Positions 49,985 through 59,718 of a stretch of DNA of 64,000 nucleotides are shown here, piece by piece. The position numbers were made by a program, and so were the translations under genes. Numbering within the stretch: position 1 is the first letter of the stretch; each line of letters begins with the position of its first letter. The notes beneath the pieces are model-generated. The model worked only from the letters and a program-made list of their open reading frames with translations, was not told the origin of the DNA and did no database searches. The stretch comes from Daucus carota subsp. sativus (lineage: Eukaryota; Streptophyta; Magnoliopsida; Apiales; Apiaceae): assembly GCF_001625215.2 (NCBI RefSeq), contig NC_030385.2, positions 45,161,598 through 45,225,597 on the forward strand, in the 5' to 3' direction.

Positions 49985-50936
49985 CTACTGATAGTATTTC
50001 TTTAAGTGTTCCGCGTTCCAAGGGCGCGGAACAGGCTTTCCATCTAGGTCTTCCAACCTATAGGTTCCCTTCCATAGTATCACCTTTACTCTGTAGGGGC
50101 CTTCCCAGTTAGCCCCGAAGACTCCATGCAAGGGGTTCCTGTTGTTGAGCACAACTTTTCTGAGAACGAGGTCCCCCACTTGGAATGGGTGAGCCTTTAC
50201 TTTGCTGTTGTAATACCTCGCTGTTCTTTGCTGATACGCAGCTAGCCGCATCTGCGAGGTAGCTCTGATTTCTTCTATCATATCCAAGTAAAGTCTTTGG
50301 TTGACATCGTTGTCTCGCTTTTCAAAGTAATCTCGCCTGAACGATCCGGCTCCAACCTCTATTGGAACCATGGCTTCGCATCCGTAGGTCAACACAAATG
50401 GCGACTCCCCTGTCGTAGTCCTAGGAGTCGTGTTGTAAGACCATAGCACCATGGGGAGTTCCTCTGGCCAGTTTCCCTTGCTATCCTCCAGCTTTGTCTT
50501 CAAGGTGTGTTTAATGATTTTGTTTACTGCCTCCGTTTGCCCGTTGCTCTGAGGGTGGTACACCGCTGCAAAGTCCTTCTTTATTCCTAGGTCATCACAG
50601 AGGCCTCTTAGTTCCTTGCTGTCGAATTGCTTTCCGTTGTCCGAGATCAGCTTGTAAGGGATTCCAAACCTGCAAACAATAGAGTTAAAAACAAAATCCT
50701 TAATCTTTTTGGCTGTGATGGTGGCTAAGGGCGCGGCCTCCGCCCACTTGGTAAAGTAATCCACAGCTACCACTGCGTACTTCACACCTCCCTTGGCTTT
50801 AGGGAGTTCCCCAATCAAGTCTATTCCCCACATGGCAAAGGGCCAAGGACTAGTCATGCTGGTCAAGGATGTTGCTGGGTTATGGGTGAAGTTGGCAAAC
50901 CGTTGGCACTTATCACATGCTCTGGCAAAATCGAAG
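49985..50936 (-). pseudogene. Ty3/gypsy pol, integrase part, truncated by insertion
   Basis: This open frame of about 317 codons ends with HLKKYYQ and a stop. It contains the second half of the integrase zinc finger (CDKC), the catalytic core (first Asp in MWGIDLIGELP, second Asp in LISDNGKQFDS, Glu in GQTEAVNK) and a C-terminal GPY-type region (ANWEGPYRV). The upstream pol domains (protease, reverse transcriptase, RNase H) are cut off at 50936 by the copia LTR, so this copy can no longer make a full polyprotein. No stop or frameshift was seen in the part that remains. Confidence 0.9.
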
Positions 50937-51608
50937 TGTAAAGCATAATGTAATGTAACTGTAATTACGATAACTCAACACAACAAAAGACAGGAAACAA
51001 TACGTAAGTATCATACAGGAATCTACAGGTTGGAGATTCGATACGAACAGACAAAGACAATCAAGATATCTGAGACGAGCATCCGTCCACTGGAAGAAGT
51101 TCATTAACATGTTCAAGCCTCAGTGAAGAATAAAGATACAATATGTTTCTGCTATCAAGATTGCCTGAAGATCAAGTATCAAAGACCAGAAGATTCCAGT
51201 ATATTTGATTTGATTATTTATAATCAAATTTATCGAAGCAACATCTAACCCGGAATGACTGATCAAGTATATTATCAAGCAAAGGATTCAAAGAATTATT
51301 TCAGTTCGAGTCGTTCGTGAACCAGACCAGTGCACAGGACGTCAGGACATACGAAAGTATTCAATGGATTCGATCAACGAATTAATTGATCAAGTCAATC
51401 GAGCTGCTCCAGAATATATTGCCAAAGAATTTTGATTAGATATATATATATATATATATTAATTGTTAATTATTTGAATATATAATTCAAATAATTAATT
51501 TACCACAATTAATTATATATATATATATATATGTATATTTAATCATTATGCAAGATGAGGAGACTTGTGAAATCTGTCTAAGTAATAGACAGTATGCATC
51601 CACTGTGT

Positions 51609-52005
51609 GGCGCAAGGTTTGACCATAAGTCAAAACCTGCGCTCACATTGCTCTCTACACTGTGGAAGGAGTGAGGCGCCAGGTTTGACTAAAGTCAAAA
51701 CCTGCGCTTCCCTTCATCACAGTGTAAATGTTGAAGAATTGCCTAAGTACCTCATACAGTGAGGTTTCCACTGCATAGGAGCGCAACCTTTGACTAAGTC
51801 AAAGGTTGCGCCTCTCATTTCTTCACTAAGCGCAAGTATGTGAGAATACATAATTTCTCTAAGTCAAAAACCAGTAGCATCAGTTGGGGCGCCAAGTTTG
51901 ACTCCCCTAGCGCAACCTTTGACCACAGTGGAGAATATGTGTATGTAGAGCGCAACTTTCATATATATATACTTATATACATATATGTGTATATGAAAGT
52001 GGCGC
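51609..52005 (+). promoter_or_regulatory. Array of W-box palindromes in the LTR (U3)
   Basis: Inverted repeats stand at about 51609-51644, 51675-51707 and 51781-51811. The third is a perfect 31 bp palindrome, GCGCAACCTTTGACT / A / AGTCAAAGGTTGCGC. A direct pair lies at 51888-51923 and a longer hairpin at 51949-52005 (GCGCAACTTTCATATA...TATATGAAAGTGGCGC). Each arm has TTGACT or TTGACC, the core of the WRKY-factor W-box. The array is 110-500 bp upstream of the TATA box. Confidence 0.75.
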
Positions 52006-52050
52006 CATCTACTATACTCACTGGAGTTAGTTTTATTTCTATAAAACGAA

Positions 52051-52084
52051 TTCGTCCAGGACGAACTCAAGTCGTCCAGGACGA
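52051..52084 (+). promoter_or_regulatory. Two palindromes TCGTCCAGGACGA next to the LTR TATA box
   Basis: TTCGTCCAGGACGAACTC and TCGTCCAGGACGAACTC follow each other with a 20 bp period, 30-65 bp upstream of the TATA box. Each is a 13 bp palindrome. Confidence 0.75.
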
Positions 52085-52115
52085 ACTCGTTAACCATGGT
52101 TAGTTGTTGGAAAGC

Positions 52116-52125
52116 CTATAAATAG
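52116..52125 (+). promoter_or_regulatory. TATA box of the copia LTR
   Basis: CTATAAATAG fits a plant core promoter. The transcript would start near 52150, leaving a short R-U5 before the LTR end at 52450. Confidence 0.8.
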
Positions 52126-52452
52126 AGGTTGATGTTTTCATTTGAAAACAACTACACACTTTGTAAGTGCACACACTATACACATTCTCGAGAGTTCAAT
52201 TAGAAGATCATATTTATCGAGAATTTGTAATAGAGTGATTGTAGTCTCTGCAGCCGACACTTGTGTTGGAATTTGTAGCACCCGAGGATTATTTCTAATA
52301 CAAGAATATTCCCCGACTTGCTGGAGTTATTTATTTACGATTGATTTAACATGGACTGAAACAAAGATTATCCGCAATTAAATTAAATCTAAGAAAATTG
52401 GTAAGACGTATTCAACCCCCCCCCCCTTCTACGTCTGATTGGACCTAACAAT

Positions 52453-52464
52453 TGGTATCAGAGC
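52453..52464 (+). other. Primer binding site for initiator tRNA-Met
   Basis: TGGTATCAGAGC starts two bases after the LTR and is the standard complement to the 3' end of plant initiator tRNA-Met. Confidence 0.93.
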
Positions 52465-52548
52465 TTAGCTGATCGATATACAGATCTGAGATCCGTAACC
52501 AATCTGAAAAGCTAGCTGTCCGTACAATCGTAATTTTATCTGATAACA

Positions 52549-55137
52549 ATGTCGACGCACAAGTTAGGAATCAAAGTACCTCCATTTGACAAGGATGACT
52601 ACAACAACTGGAAGATGAAGATGTTGCTGTACATCAGAGTTGCTAATCCCATGTTCATTGGGATTCTGGAAAATGGTCCATTTGTGCCTATGAAGATTAT
52701 TCCTGAATCTGTTGAAAATGGTGTTCGTATTCCACAGAAGTCTGTTCCCAAAGAGAAAAGTGAATACACTGACACTGATAAGGAATATGTTGCACAAGAT
52801 CATAATCTGCAACTCATAATTGTTGAATCAATGACCAAGACAATGACACATCTGATACTAAGTCTGAAAACTTCAAAGCAGATGTGGGACACTATTGAGG
52901 CATTGATGGAGGGATCTGAAGAAGTCAGGGAAAACAGATACGATATGCTAATTGCCAGATATGAAGCATTTCAGGCAATACCTGGAGAGAACATTTCTCA
53001 AATCTACGAGAGGTTCATGTTGTTACTGAATGAACTCACCCTGCATGGAAAGACTTATCCACAGAAAGAGATTAACAGAAAGTTCTCATTTGTGATGCCA
53101 CCCCATCTAGTTGTAAAGACAGAGACCATCCGGGAAAGAAGCGACTTCAGGACTATGACTTTGGAAAAGCTGTTTGGAAAACTGAAGACGTTTGAGATGG
53201 AACTTGAACAGAGAAAGATCATATATGGTGGTGGATCAACAGAATCCAAGAGTATGGCCTTACAGAAGACCACTGCACTGATTGCTGATCAACCATACTT
53301 TGGTTATCAACAATTAGTTGAATATGGTATCAATGATCACACTGTTGCTCAGAGTGATTGTTCATCCATCAAAGCTGACTATCCTTCTACCATTACTGAG
53401 ATTGTAGAAGCTGAAGTTGATGAAGTTTCTGAAGAACCGGAGGATGAGTTCTACACTCAAGAAGAGCTGGAGCAGCTGGAAGATAAGTCAATGGCTTATA
53501 TGGCTGCAAGGTTCAAGCATATCAAGTTCAGGAAGAACCCCCGGTACAAGAAAACTTCAGGGAACAAGTTTCAGGGTAAAGGAGGATACTCAGGCTCAGG
53601 GTCAAAGACTACTGGCAGTTTCAAACCAAACATGTATGACAAGAGCAAGGTCAGATGCTACAACTGCAATGACTTAGGGCACTTTGCAACGGAGTGCAGG
53701 AAACCCAAAGCAGCTCCTGTCAGAAGCAACTCATATGATAAGAAGAATTCTTATGAGGATCTGAAGAAAGAGAATGAGAAGCTAAAAGCTAAGTTGGAAG
53801 CAATGGTGGCCAAGCACAAAGGAAAGGCTTACATTGCTGAGGGAAAAAGCTGGGATGACACAGATTCTGATGATGAACCTGTCCAGAGCAATTATGCATT
53901 TGCATTAATGGCTGACACTGTCGAGGAATCTCCATCTCAGGTAACTCCTGAAATTTCTGTTGATGATATGACTACTGCTGATTATAAAAAGACTATAAAT
54001 GAACTAGGTCAAGAGATGTACAACTTGCACACTAGTTTATTAGCTTCAGAATCAGATAACAGTAGTCTTTCTCTAAAGATAGCTAAACTTGAAGAAAGAG
54101 TAGATGAATTAGCTTTAGAGAAACTCATAAACACTAACCTTAAAGATAGAATTGAATATCTAGAGAATAAGGAGAAGTGTAGTGCAGAAATTGAGGAGTC
54201 CCTTAGGTCTCAGATTGCTGACCTAGAAACTAAGCTTAGGGCCTATCAGAATTCTGCCTTTCTACAGAAAGAGATCTTGGATAGTCAAAGGGTTGATAAG
54301 AAGGTTGCTATTGGCCTTGACTATAGTTCTTTGGAAAGAGCTAAAAGAAAGAAGAGAAAAGAGAATGAAGGCATATTTGTTTCAGCAGGAACTGAGAATG
54401 CTCCTGAAGGAACAAATATACCTAAAATTCTGAAGAACACCAAGACCCCTATCTTTAGAATGGCACAAACAGAACCTCTGATAGAAGAAGATCTTGTAAT
54501 CAAGGAAGAGTTGAAAAATGAGGAAGTTGTTAAGCCTCAAGTAAAACAGGAATCACAAGATGTTCCTTCTACTTCCCAAGTCAGAGATGACTCAGATAAA
54601 ACTGGATTAGGAAGTACTAGTTCCAACAAAAAGAAGAACAACAGGAATGGCAAGTTAGATCCTAAGAACACCAACTCTAGGAATTCTAATGCTAGAAAGG
54701 TTTGTAATAACTGCAATTCTACTAATCATCTTACTTATGCATGTAAAGTGATTAAAGTAGATAATTCTGTTTCTAGCATGCCAAACTTTGTTAACATGAA
54801 TGCTGTTCATTTGCCATGTGGTAAAGTAGGTTGCATGCAATGTGCCATGAATATGATGTCTGCATGTTTTACCATGTTGAATGCATCTTTTTCTGCACCA
54901 TCTACCATGAATATGAATATGCCTGCACCTTCTGTTGCCCCTGTGGCAAAGACTGCTAGTCCTTCTAAGAAGAAGGAAACTCCCAACTCCAAGTCTAAAA
55001 GCACTTCTGCTAAGACTAAAAAGGAGAAGAGTCCAGTCATTCCTGAACAAGCACATGATAAACAAGTTCCTGTTGATAATCCTGTTTCTACTAAATCACC
55101 TGGACCCAAGAACGTCTGGGTACCAAAGAAAGTTTAA
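52549..55137 (+). CDS. gag: Copia gag polyprotein (Sirevirus-type)
   Basis: This 862-residue capsid/nucleocapsid protein starts MSTHKLGIKVPPFDKDDYNN, the usual N-terminus of the plant copia gag family (DUF4219/UBN2). A helical capsid region is followed by a zinc knuckle near residue 370 (CYNCNDLGHFATEC). Then come long coiled-coil stretches (for example ELKKENEKLKAKLEAMVAK-type heptads near residues 410-430 and others at 490-590) and a second CX2CX4HX4C knuckle near residue 719 (CNNCNSTNHLTYAC). The tail is Lys/Ser/Pro-rich. The length and the second knuckle are beyond simple copia gags but fit Sireviruses. It ends with TAA 11 nt before the pol ATG, in another frame. Confidence 0.93.
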   Translation: MSTHKLGIKVPPFDKDDYNNWKMKMLLYIRVANPMFIGILENGPFVPMKIIPESVENGVRIPQKSVPKEKSEYTDTDKEYVAQDHNLQLIIVESMTKTMTHLILSLKTSKQMWDTIEALMEGSEEVRENRYDMLIARYEAFQAIPGENISQIYERFMLLLNELTLHGKTYPQKEINRKFSFVMPPHLVVKTETIRERSDFRTMTLEKLFGKLKTFEMELEQRKIIYGGGSTESKSMALQKTTALIADQPYFGYQQLVEYGINDHTVAQSDCSSIKADYPSTITEIVEAEVDEVSEEPEDEFYTQEELEQLEDKSMAYMAARFKHIKFRKNPRYKKTSGNKFQGKGGYSGSGSKTTGSFKPNMYDKSKVRCYNCNDLGHFATECRKPKAAPVRSNSYDKKNSYEDLKKENEKLKAKLEAMVAKHKGKAYIAEGKSWDDTDSDDEPVQSNYAFALMADTVEESPSQVTPEISVDDMTTADYKKTINELGQEMYNLHTSLLASESDNSSLSLKIAKLEERVDELALEKLINTNLKDRIEYLENKEKCSAEIEESLRSQIADLETKLRAYQNSAFLQKEILDSQRVDKKVAIGLDYSSLERAKRKKRKENEGIFVSAGTENAPEGTNIPKILKNTKTPIFRMAQTEPLIEEDLVIKEELKNEEVVKPQVKQESQDVPSTSQVRDDSDKTGLGSTSSNKKKNNRNGKLDPKNTNSRNSNARKVCNNCNSTNHLTYACKVIKVDNSVSSMPNFVNMNAVHLPCGKVGCMQCAMNMMSACFTMLNASFSAPSTMNMNMPAPSVAPVAKTASPSKKKETPNSKSKSTSAKTKKEKSPVIPEQAHDKQVPVDNPVSTKSPGPKNVWVPKKV

Positions 55138-55148
55138 TCCATTTGTGA

Positions 55149-58100
55149 ATGCAGGGCACAGGAAAGAAAAGAAAAGTTGTGTGGGTTCTTGATAGTGGTT
55201 GTTCAAGACACATGACTGGTGAAAAGTCCCTGCTCACAGATGTGGTGATGAGAACCGGCCCAATTGTAATCTTTGGAGATGACAGCAAAGGTTTTACAAC
55301 GGGATATGGTAAGCTGAAAGTTGGAAATGTCATAATTGAAGACATCTCTCTGGTGGAAGGACTCAAGCATAATTTACTAAGTATCAGTCAGTTCTGTGAC
55401 AAAGGATACGACGTAATCTTTCAGAAGGAAGTTTGCTTAATTCAGAACCGGAAGAACAAGGATCTTACACTCCGTGGTGTAAGAAAATCAAGTTTGTTTA
55501 TAGCCGACATAGACTCAGCAAGTAAGGGGGAGGTCAAGTGTTTCTACACCAAGGCCTCTGCTGATGATAGTTGGTTATGGCATCGGAAGCTCTCACACTT
55601 GAACTTTAAGACTATGAACTCTTTAGTCAAAAGGGAACTTGTGAGAGGATTGCCACAGAAAGAATTCTGTCAAGAAGGACTCTGTGATGCATGTGAAAAA
55701 GGGAAGTCAAAGAAAGCATCACACAGGAGCAAAGGCATGACTGATATTGGTTCACCCCTTCAACTGATTCATATGGATCTGTTTGGACCAGTCAACATTC
55801 CTTCTATATCAAGGAAAAGATATGCTCTTGTGATCGTCGATGACTACTCAAAATACACATGGGTATTATTCTTACATTCAAAGGATGAAGCAGCACTCGT
55901 CATCATTGATCATATCAAGAAGATTGAAAAGGAAGCAGATCTGCCAGTAAGGGCAATCAGATCAGATAATGGAACAGAATTTCGTAATGCTGTTCTTAAT
56001 GACTTCTGTACTGATAAGGGCATTTCTCGTCAGTATTCAGCTCCAAGGACTCCACAACAAAATGGTGTCGTAGAAAGGAAGAACAGAACCTTGATTGAAG
56101 CAGCAAGGACTATGATTAGTCAATCAAGACTTCCAATCTATTTCTGGGCTGAAGCTGTAAGCACTGCTTGCTACACTCAAAATCGTACCCTGATTAACAA
56201 AGATTTGGATAAGACTCCTTATGAAGTAATGGCCAACAGAAAACCATCACTGAGTTACTTTCATGTGTTTGGTGCAAAATGCTTTGTGTTAAAAGAAGAG
56301 CATTTGGGAAAGTTTGATGCCAAAGCTGAAGAAGGCATTTTTCTGGGCTATTCTTTGGAGTCTAAGGCCTACAGGGTTTATCTGATCAATGACGACAAGC
56401 TGATTGAAAGCATCAATGTAAGATTTGATGATACCAGACTCCCAAGTCTTCAAAAGGAAAATGAATCTGATTCTCTGGAATTTGAGAATTTAGAAGACAT
56501 CTACTTAGGAGAAGATGAACCTGAAGCTGATATAAGAGATCCTAATGCAAATGAAGAGAATGCTGATCCTGAACCATCTGGAGGAAGTATTGGCAACAAT
56601 ACAAATGATCATCATGGTCACAGTGGTCAAAGTGGAGGATCATCAAATAGAATCTACATCAGCTCAGGGGGAGTAAGTCAAAGTGGATCCACTAGTCATC
56701 ACACTCAACACAACTATGATTTTGGTGAATCATCAAGATTGAATCTGCCAAGACAAAGGGTATGGAGTAGAGACCATCCTGTTGAACAAATCATTGGTGA
56801 TCCAGACACAGGAGTGCAGACTAGAAGAGCAACTCAGAATGAATGCAACTTTGCTGGATTCTTGTCTCAGACAGAACCAAAGAAAGTTGAAGAGGCTCTA
56901 AGTGATCCAGATTGGGTATCTGCAATGCAGGAAGAACTCAATCAATTCGAAAGGCAGAAAGTTTGGAAGCTGGTGCCAAGACCTAAAGGAAAATCTATAG
57001 TTGGCACCAGATGGGTTTTTAGAAACAAACTGGATGAAGATGGTATTGTTACGAGGAATAAGGCAAGACTGGTTGCAAAGGGTTATTCACAAGAAGAAGG
57101 AATTGATTATGATGAAACCTACGCTCCAGTTGCTAGGCTTGAAGCAATCAGGATGTTCTTAGCATTTGCTGCACACTCCAACTTCAAAGTATATCAGATG
57201 GATGTGAAAAGTGCATTCCTGAATGGTGATCTGGAAGAGGAAGTCTATGTTGAACAACCCCCTGGGTTTGAAGACAAAGAATTTGAAGACTTCGTTTACT
57301 TTCTCTTCAAAGCACTCTATGGCCTGAAGCAAGCCCCTCGAACCTGGTATGACACTCTTTCCAAGTTCTTACTTGAAAATGGTTTCACCAGAGGTATCAT
57401 CGATAAAACTCTTTTCCATAAAAAGCATAAGGATGATATAATTCTTGTACAAGTATATGTCGATGACATCATATTTGGTTCTACTAATGATCTTTTGTGT
57501 GAAAGATTTGCTAAGTTAATGCAGAGCAAGTATGAGATGAGCATGATGGGAGAATTGTCCTTCTTCCTAGGACTTCAAGTCATTCAGAAGCCTGACGGTA
57601 TTTTTATCTGCCAATCTAAATACATCAAGGATCTTCTGAAGAAATATGGAATGGAAGAAGCATCTACTGCCAAAACCCCTATGCCAACTGCTGTCAAACT
57701 TGATCAGGACAAATCTGGTAAGTCAGTTGACATCACGAAGTATCGAGGTATGATTGGCTCTCTCTTATACTTAACTGCTAGTAGACCAGATATCATGTTC
57801 GCAACTTGTTTATGTGCTAGATTCCAGGCTGATCCTAAAGAGTCACATCTTATAGCTGTTAAGCGTATTTTTAGGTATCTTAAGGGAACCCCCAATCTAG
57901 GGATTTGGTACCCTAAAGATACAGGGTTTAATCTAGTTGGCTATACAGATTCTGACTTTGCAGGATGTAAGATTGATAGGAAAAGTACTTCAGGAAGCTG
58001 TCAGTTTCTTGGACGAAGATTGGTGTCATGGTATAGCAAGAAGCAACACTCCGTGTCTACGTCTACAGCAGAAGCTGAATACATAGCTGCCGGGAGTTGC

Positions 58101-58403
58101 TGTGCTCAAATCTTGTGGATGAGGAATCAACTACAAGATTATGGACTCATGTTGGATAAAATTCCGATTCTGTGTGATAACACGAGTGCCATTGCCATTG
58201 CCAACAATCCTGTTCAACACTCCAGGACAAAGCATATTGATATCAGGTATCATTTCCTTCGCGAGCATGTCATGAATGGGACAGTAGAGTTACACTTCGT
58301 ACCTACTGATCAACAAATTGCAAACATCTTCACTAAACCACTAGACGAATCCACTTTCTCTAGACTGGTTGGTGAACTTGGGATGTTAAATATGTCTAAT
58401 TAA
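55149..58403 (+). CDS. pol: Copia pol polyprotein: protease, integrase, RT, RNase H
   Basis: 1084 residues without interruption. Domains in order: retropepsin (DSGCSRHM near residue 15), GAG-pre-integrase ([10 protein letters not shown] near 143), integrase core (Asp in HMDLFGP, Asp in RSDNGTEFR, Glu in [12 protein letters not shown]), reverse transcriptase ([30 protein letters not shown], active site YVDDIIFG near 768) and RNase H ([31 protein letters not shown]), ending TKPLDESTF...LGMLNMSN. It starts in a different frame from gag; a TGA in the pol frame directly precedes the ATG, so simple ribosomal frameshifting into pol looks blocked at that point. Expression may need reinitiation, splicing or a frameshift followed by readthrough. 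Confidence 0.95.
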   Translation: MQGTGKKRKVVWVLDSGCSRHMTGEKSLLTDVVMRTGPIVIFGDDSKGFTTGYGKLKVGNVIIEDISLVEGLKHNLLSISQFCDKGYDVIFQKEVCLIQNRKNKDLTLRGVRKSSLFIADIDSASKGEVKCFYTKASADDSWLWHRKLSHLNFKTMNSLVKRELVRGLPQKEFCQEGLCDACEKGKSKKASHRSKGMTDIGSPLQLIHMDLFGPVNIPSISRKRYALVIVDDYSKYTWVLFLHSKDEAALVIIDHIKKIEKEADLPVRAIRSDNGTEFRNAVLNDFCTDKGISRQYSAPRTPQQNGVVERKNRTLIEAARTMISQSRLPIYFWAEAVSTACYTQNRTLINKDLDKTPYEVMANRKPSLSYFHVFGAKCFVLKEEHLGKFDAKAEEGIFLGYSLESKAYRVYLINDDKLIESINVRFDDTRLPSLQKENESDSLEFENLEDIYLGEDEPEADIRDPNANEENADPEPSGGSIGNNTNDHHGHSGQSGGSSNRIYISSGGVSQSGSTSHHTQHNYDFGESSRLNLPRQRVWSRDHPVEQIIGDPDTGVQTRRATQNECNFAGFLSQTEPKKVEEALSDPDWVSAMQEELNQFERQKVWKLVPRPKGKSIVGTRWVFRNKLDEDGIVTRNKARLVAKGYSQEEGIDYDETYAPVARLEAIRMFLAFAAHSNFKVYQMDVKSAFLNGDLEEEVYVEQPPGFEDKEFEDFVYFLFKALYGLKQAPRTWYDTLSKFLLENGFTRGIIDKTLFHKKHKDDIILVQVYVDDIIFGSTNDLLCERFAKLMQSKYEMSMMGELSFFLGLQVIQKPDGIFICQSKYIKDLLKKYGMEEASTAKTPMPTAVKLDQDKSGKSVDITKYRGMIGSLLYLTASRPDIMFATCLCARFQADPKESHLIAVKRIFRYLKGTPNLGIWYPKDTGFNLVGYTDSDFAGCKIDRKSTSGSCQFLGRRLVSWYSKKQHSVSTSTAEAEYIAAGSCCAQILWMRNQLQDYGLMLDKIPILCDNTSAIAIANNPVQHSRTKHIDIRYHFLREHVMNGTVELHFVPTDQQIANIFTKPLDESTFSRLVGELGMLNMSN

Positions 58404-58943
58404 TTAGACAAGAAATAACTGCAATTTGTTCGTAAGTTCACAAGTTTTAAAATGTACATATTTTCAGGACTTGTGAATTTACAAAGTGCATCCAGTATTT
58501 TACATAATCATCTGATAATTAGTTTTGATTATTTGCCATGATTTATATGATTTGCATATTTTTTATGTGATTATGTGGTTAATTGCTAAGTGGTAGATAT
58601 TTAGAATTAATTTTCTTGAAATTATTTAAGTGCTTATATTCAATTAATGAATATTAGTGTTTATTTAATTCATATTTTAATTATATTTGATTAATGGATT
58701 TGAAGCAATTCAAATTATTTTAAGTTGTCCATTAATTAAACTTTAATTAAAATACTTGCAGCATAATTAATTAGATATTGTTGACTAAAATTAATTTAGT
58801 TAAACTTTATTTGATTTAATTGTGTTTTTCTTCTTATTAAATTATTAGATAATTTTGTCTTAAACAAATTTATTTAATAAAATAATAAGTGGGGTGTTTG
58901 CCGTTGAGTTTCTTTGTTAAACTCTCCAAGGCAACACTGTGAA
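58404..58943. other. AT-rich spacer after pol
   Basis: No ORF. It is strongly AT-rich up to the start of the palindrome block at 58944. Confidence 0.6.
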
Positions 58944-59240
58944 GCGCAACGTTTGACTCAGTCAAACATTGCGCCTCAGTCGTTCTCTCCAAGGCTACAC
59001 TGAGGAGCGCAACGTTTGACCCAGTCAAACATTGCGCCTCAGGCGTTTACAAGTTTTGAGTCTACTTAGAATTTTTTTTCTAAGTCCCCAAAGTTGCGCC
59101 TCCACAGTATTCACTATGGAGGGCAACATGGTCTTTCTACTTATTGCGCCCTGCGCTTTCCCTGTGTCGTCTATGGAGGGCAAGTTGGTCTTTAACCAAC
59201 TTGCGCCTCGAGTTATACTCTGTGTATATATACAAAACAC
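58944..59240 (+). promoter_or_regulatory. Second W-box palindrome block with TATA-like box, before ORF3
   Basis: Two 31 bp near-palindromes, GCGCAACGTTTGACT / C / AGTCAAACATTGCGC (58944-58974) and its sister (59007-59037), are followed by GTTGCGCCTCCA / TGGAGGGCAAC (59093-59129) and GCAAGTTGGT / ACCAACTTGC (59180-59203). A TATATATAC lies near 59224. These copy the theme of the LTR promoter array. An ORF of 1310 codons begins 480 bp downstream. Confidence 0.6.
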
Positions 59241-59718
59241 TTAGCTGTTTTCTTCTCATTATTCACCCATATACACACGTCTATACACACACGAACTCAA
59301 ACTCTCCCACTGCCATTTAAATTTCACCGAGTCGAGTTCTTTGTTCGAACAAAACACCACCAAGTTCTTGTCCATTTGATTTTCTGAAACCAGTTTTAGA
59401 ATCCCCTTGACGAGAGCTTTCATTTCATATAAATCTTTTAACGATCCGTCGTTGTTTTTCGTTAGGGCTTTTTCGAAACTTTTCACCTTCAAGGACTGTT
59501 TTGTACGTGTTTTTGGCATCGATAATTTACGAAACCGATACCATTATTCTTAGAATTTCAAGGAGTATAACATACATTAATTTCATCGAATTCTGAAATT
59601 CTTGAATTTAGGGCTTTTCGGAGCGTTATTAATTAATTATTTTCGTGACATAAAGTGAATATTTGTTCGTATTTATTCGTGAAACGAAATTTATAATCAT
59701 TTTTAATTTTAATTAAAA

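Larger units (their letters stand above)
45478..50735. repeat. Dispersed GC palindrome GGGCGCGNCC
   Basis: Roughly forty copies of GGGCGCGNCC, or one-step variants such as GGGCGCGACC and GGCCGCGCC, are scattered over the LTR end, the leader, all exons, introns and 3' flank of the antisense gene, and thinly into pol. Clear examples are near 45495, 45588, 46190, 46260, 46631, 46841, 47329, 47559, 47823, 48261, 48669, 48851, 49174, 49388 and 50723. The typical context is purine-purine before and pyrimidine-pyrimidine after, so each site is a short palindrome. The surroundings are ordinary in base composition. Confidence 0.9.
44616..50936 (-). mobile_element. Ty3/gypsy (Tat-type) retrotransposon, interrupted
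   Basis: The element reads on the minus strand: integrase end of pol (50936 to 49985), then an opposite-strand gene (46331-49066), then the 3' LTR (45632 to 44616). An extra ORF in antisense between pol and the 3' LTR is a known trait of Tat-lineage gypsy elements, and the opposite-strand protein carries a region resembling the putative gypsy-type transposon domain. pol is broken off at 50936 by the insertion of a Ty1/copia element. The rest of pol, gag and the other LTR should lie beyond the window. The candidate 5 bp target repeat next to the LTR (TACAT, 44611-44615) cannot be checked here. Confidence 0.82.
50937..52450 (+). repeat. Copia 5' LTR
   Basis: 1514 bp, from TGTAAAGCATAATG to GGACCTAACA, with TG...CA ends. 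It contains AT dinucleotide runs (51445-51470, 51515-51535), a series of inverted repeats built on GCGCAAC/TTTGACT (51609-52005), two short palindromes (52051-52084), a TATA box (52116) and a run of about 10 C (52420). Confidence 0.93.

Noticed and set aside
51609..59207. Palindrome repeats as a CRISPR-like array
   Set aside because: Eukaryotic context, irregular spacing, few copies and no unique equal-length spacers.
59259..59519. Minus-strand open frame in the leader of ORF3
   Set aside because: It has no known similarity and lies opposite a probable leader. Chance frame.
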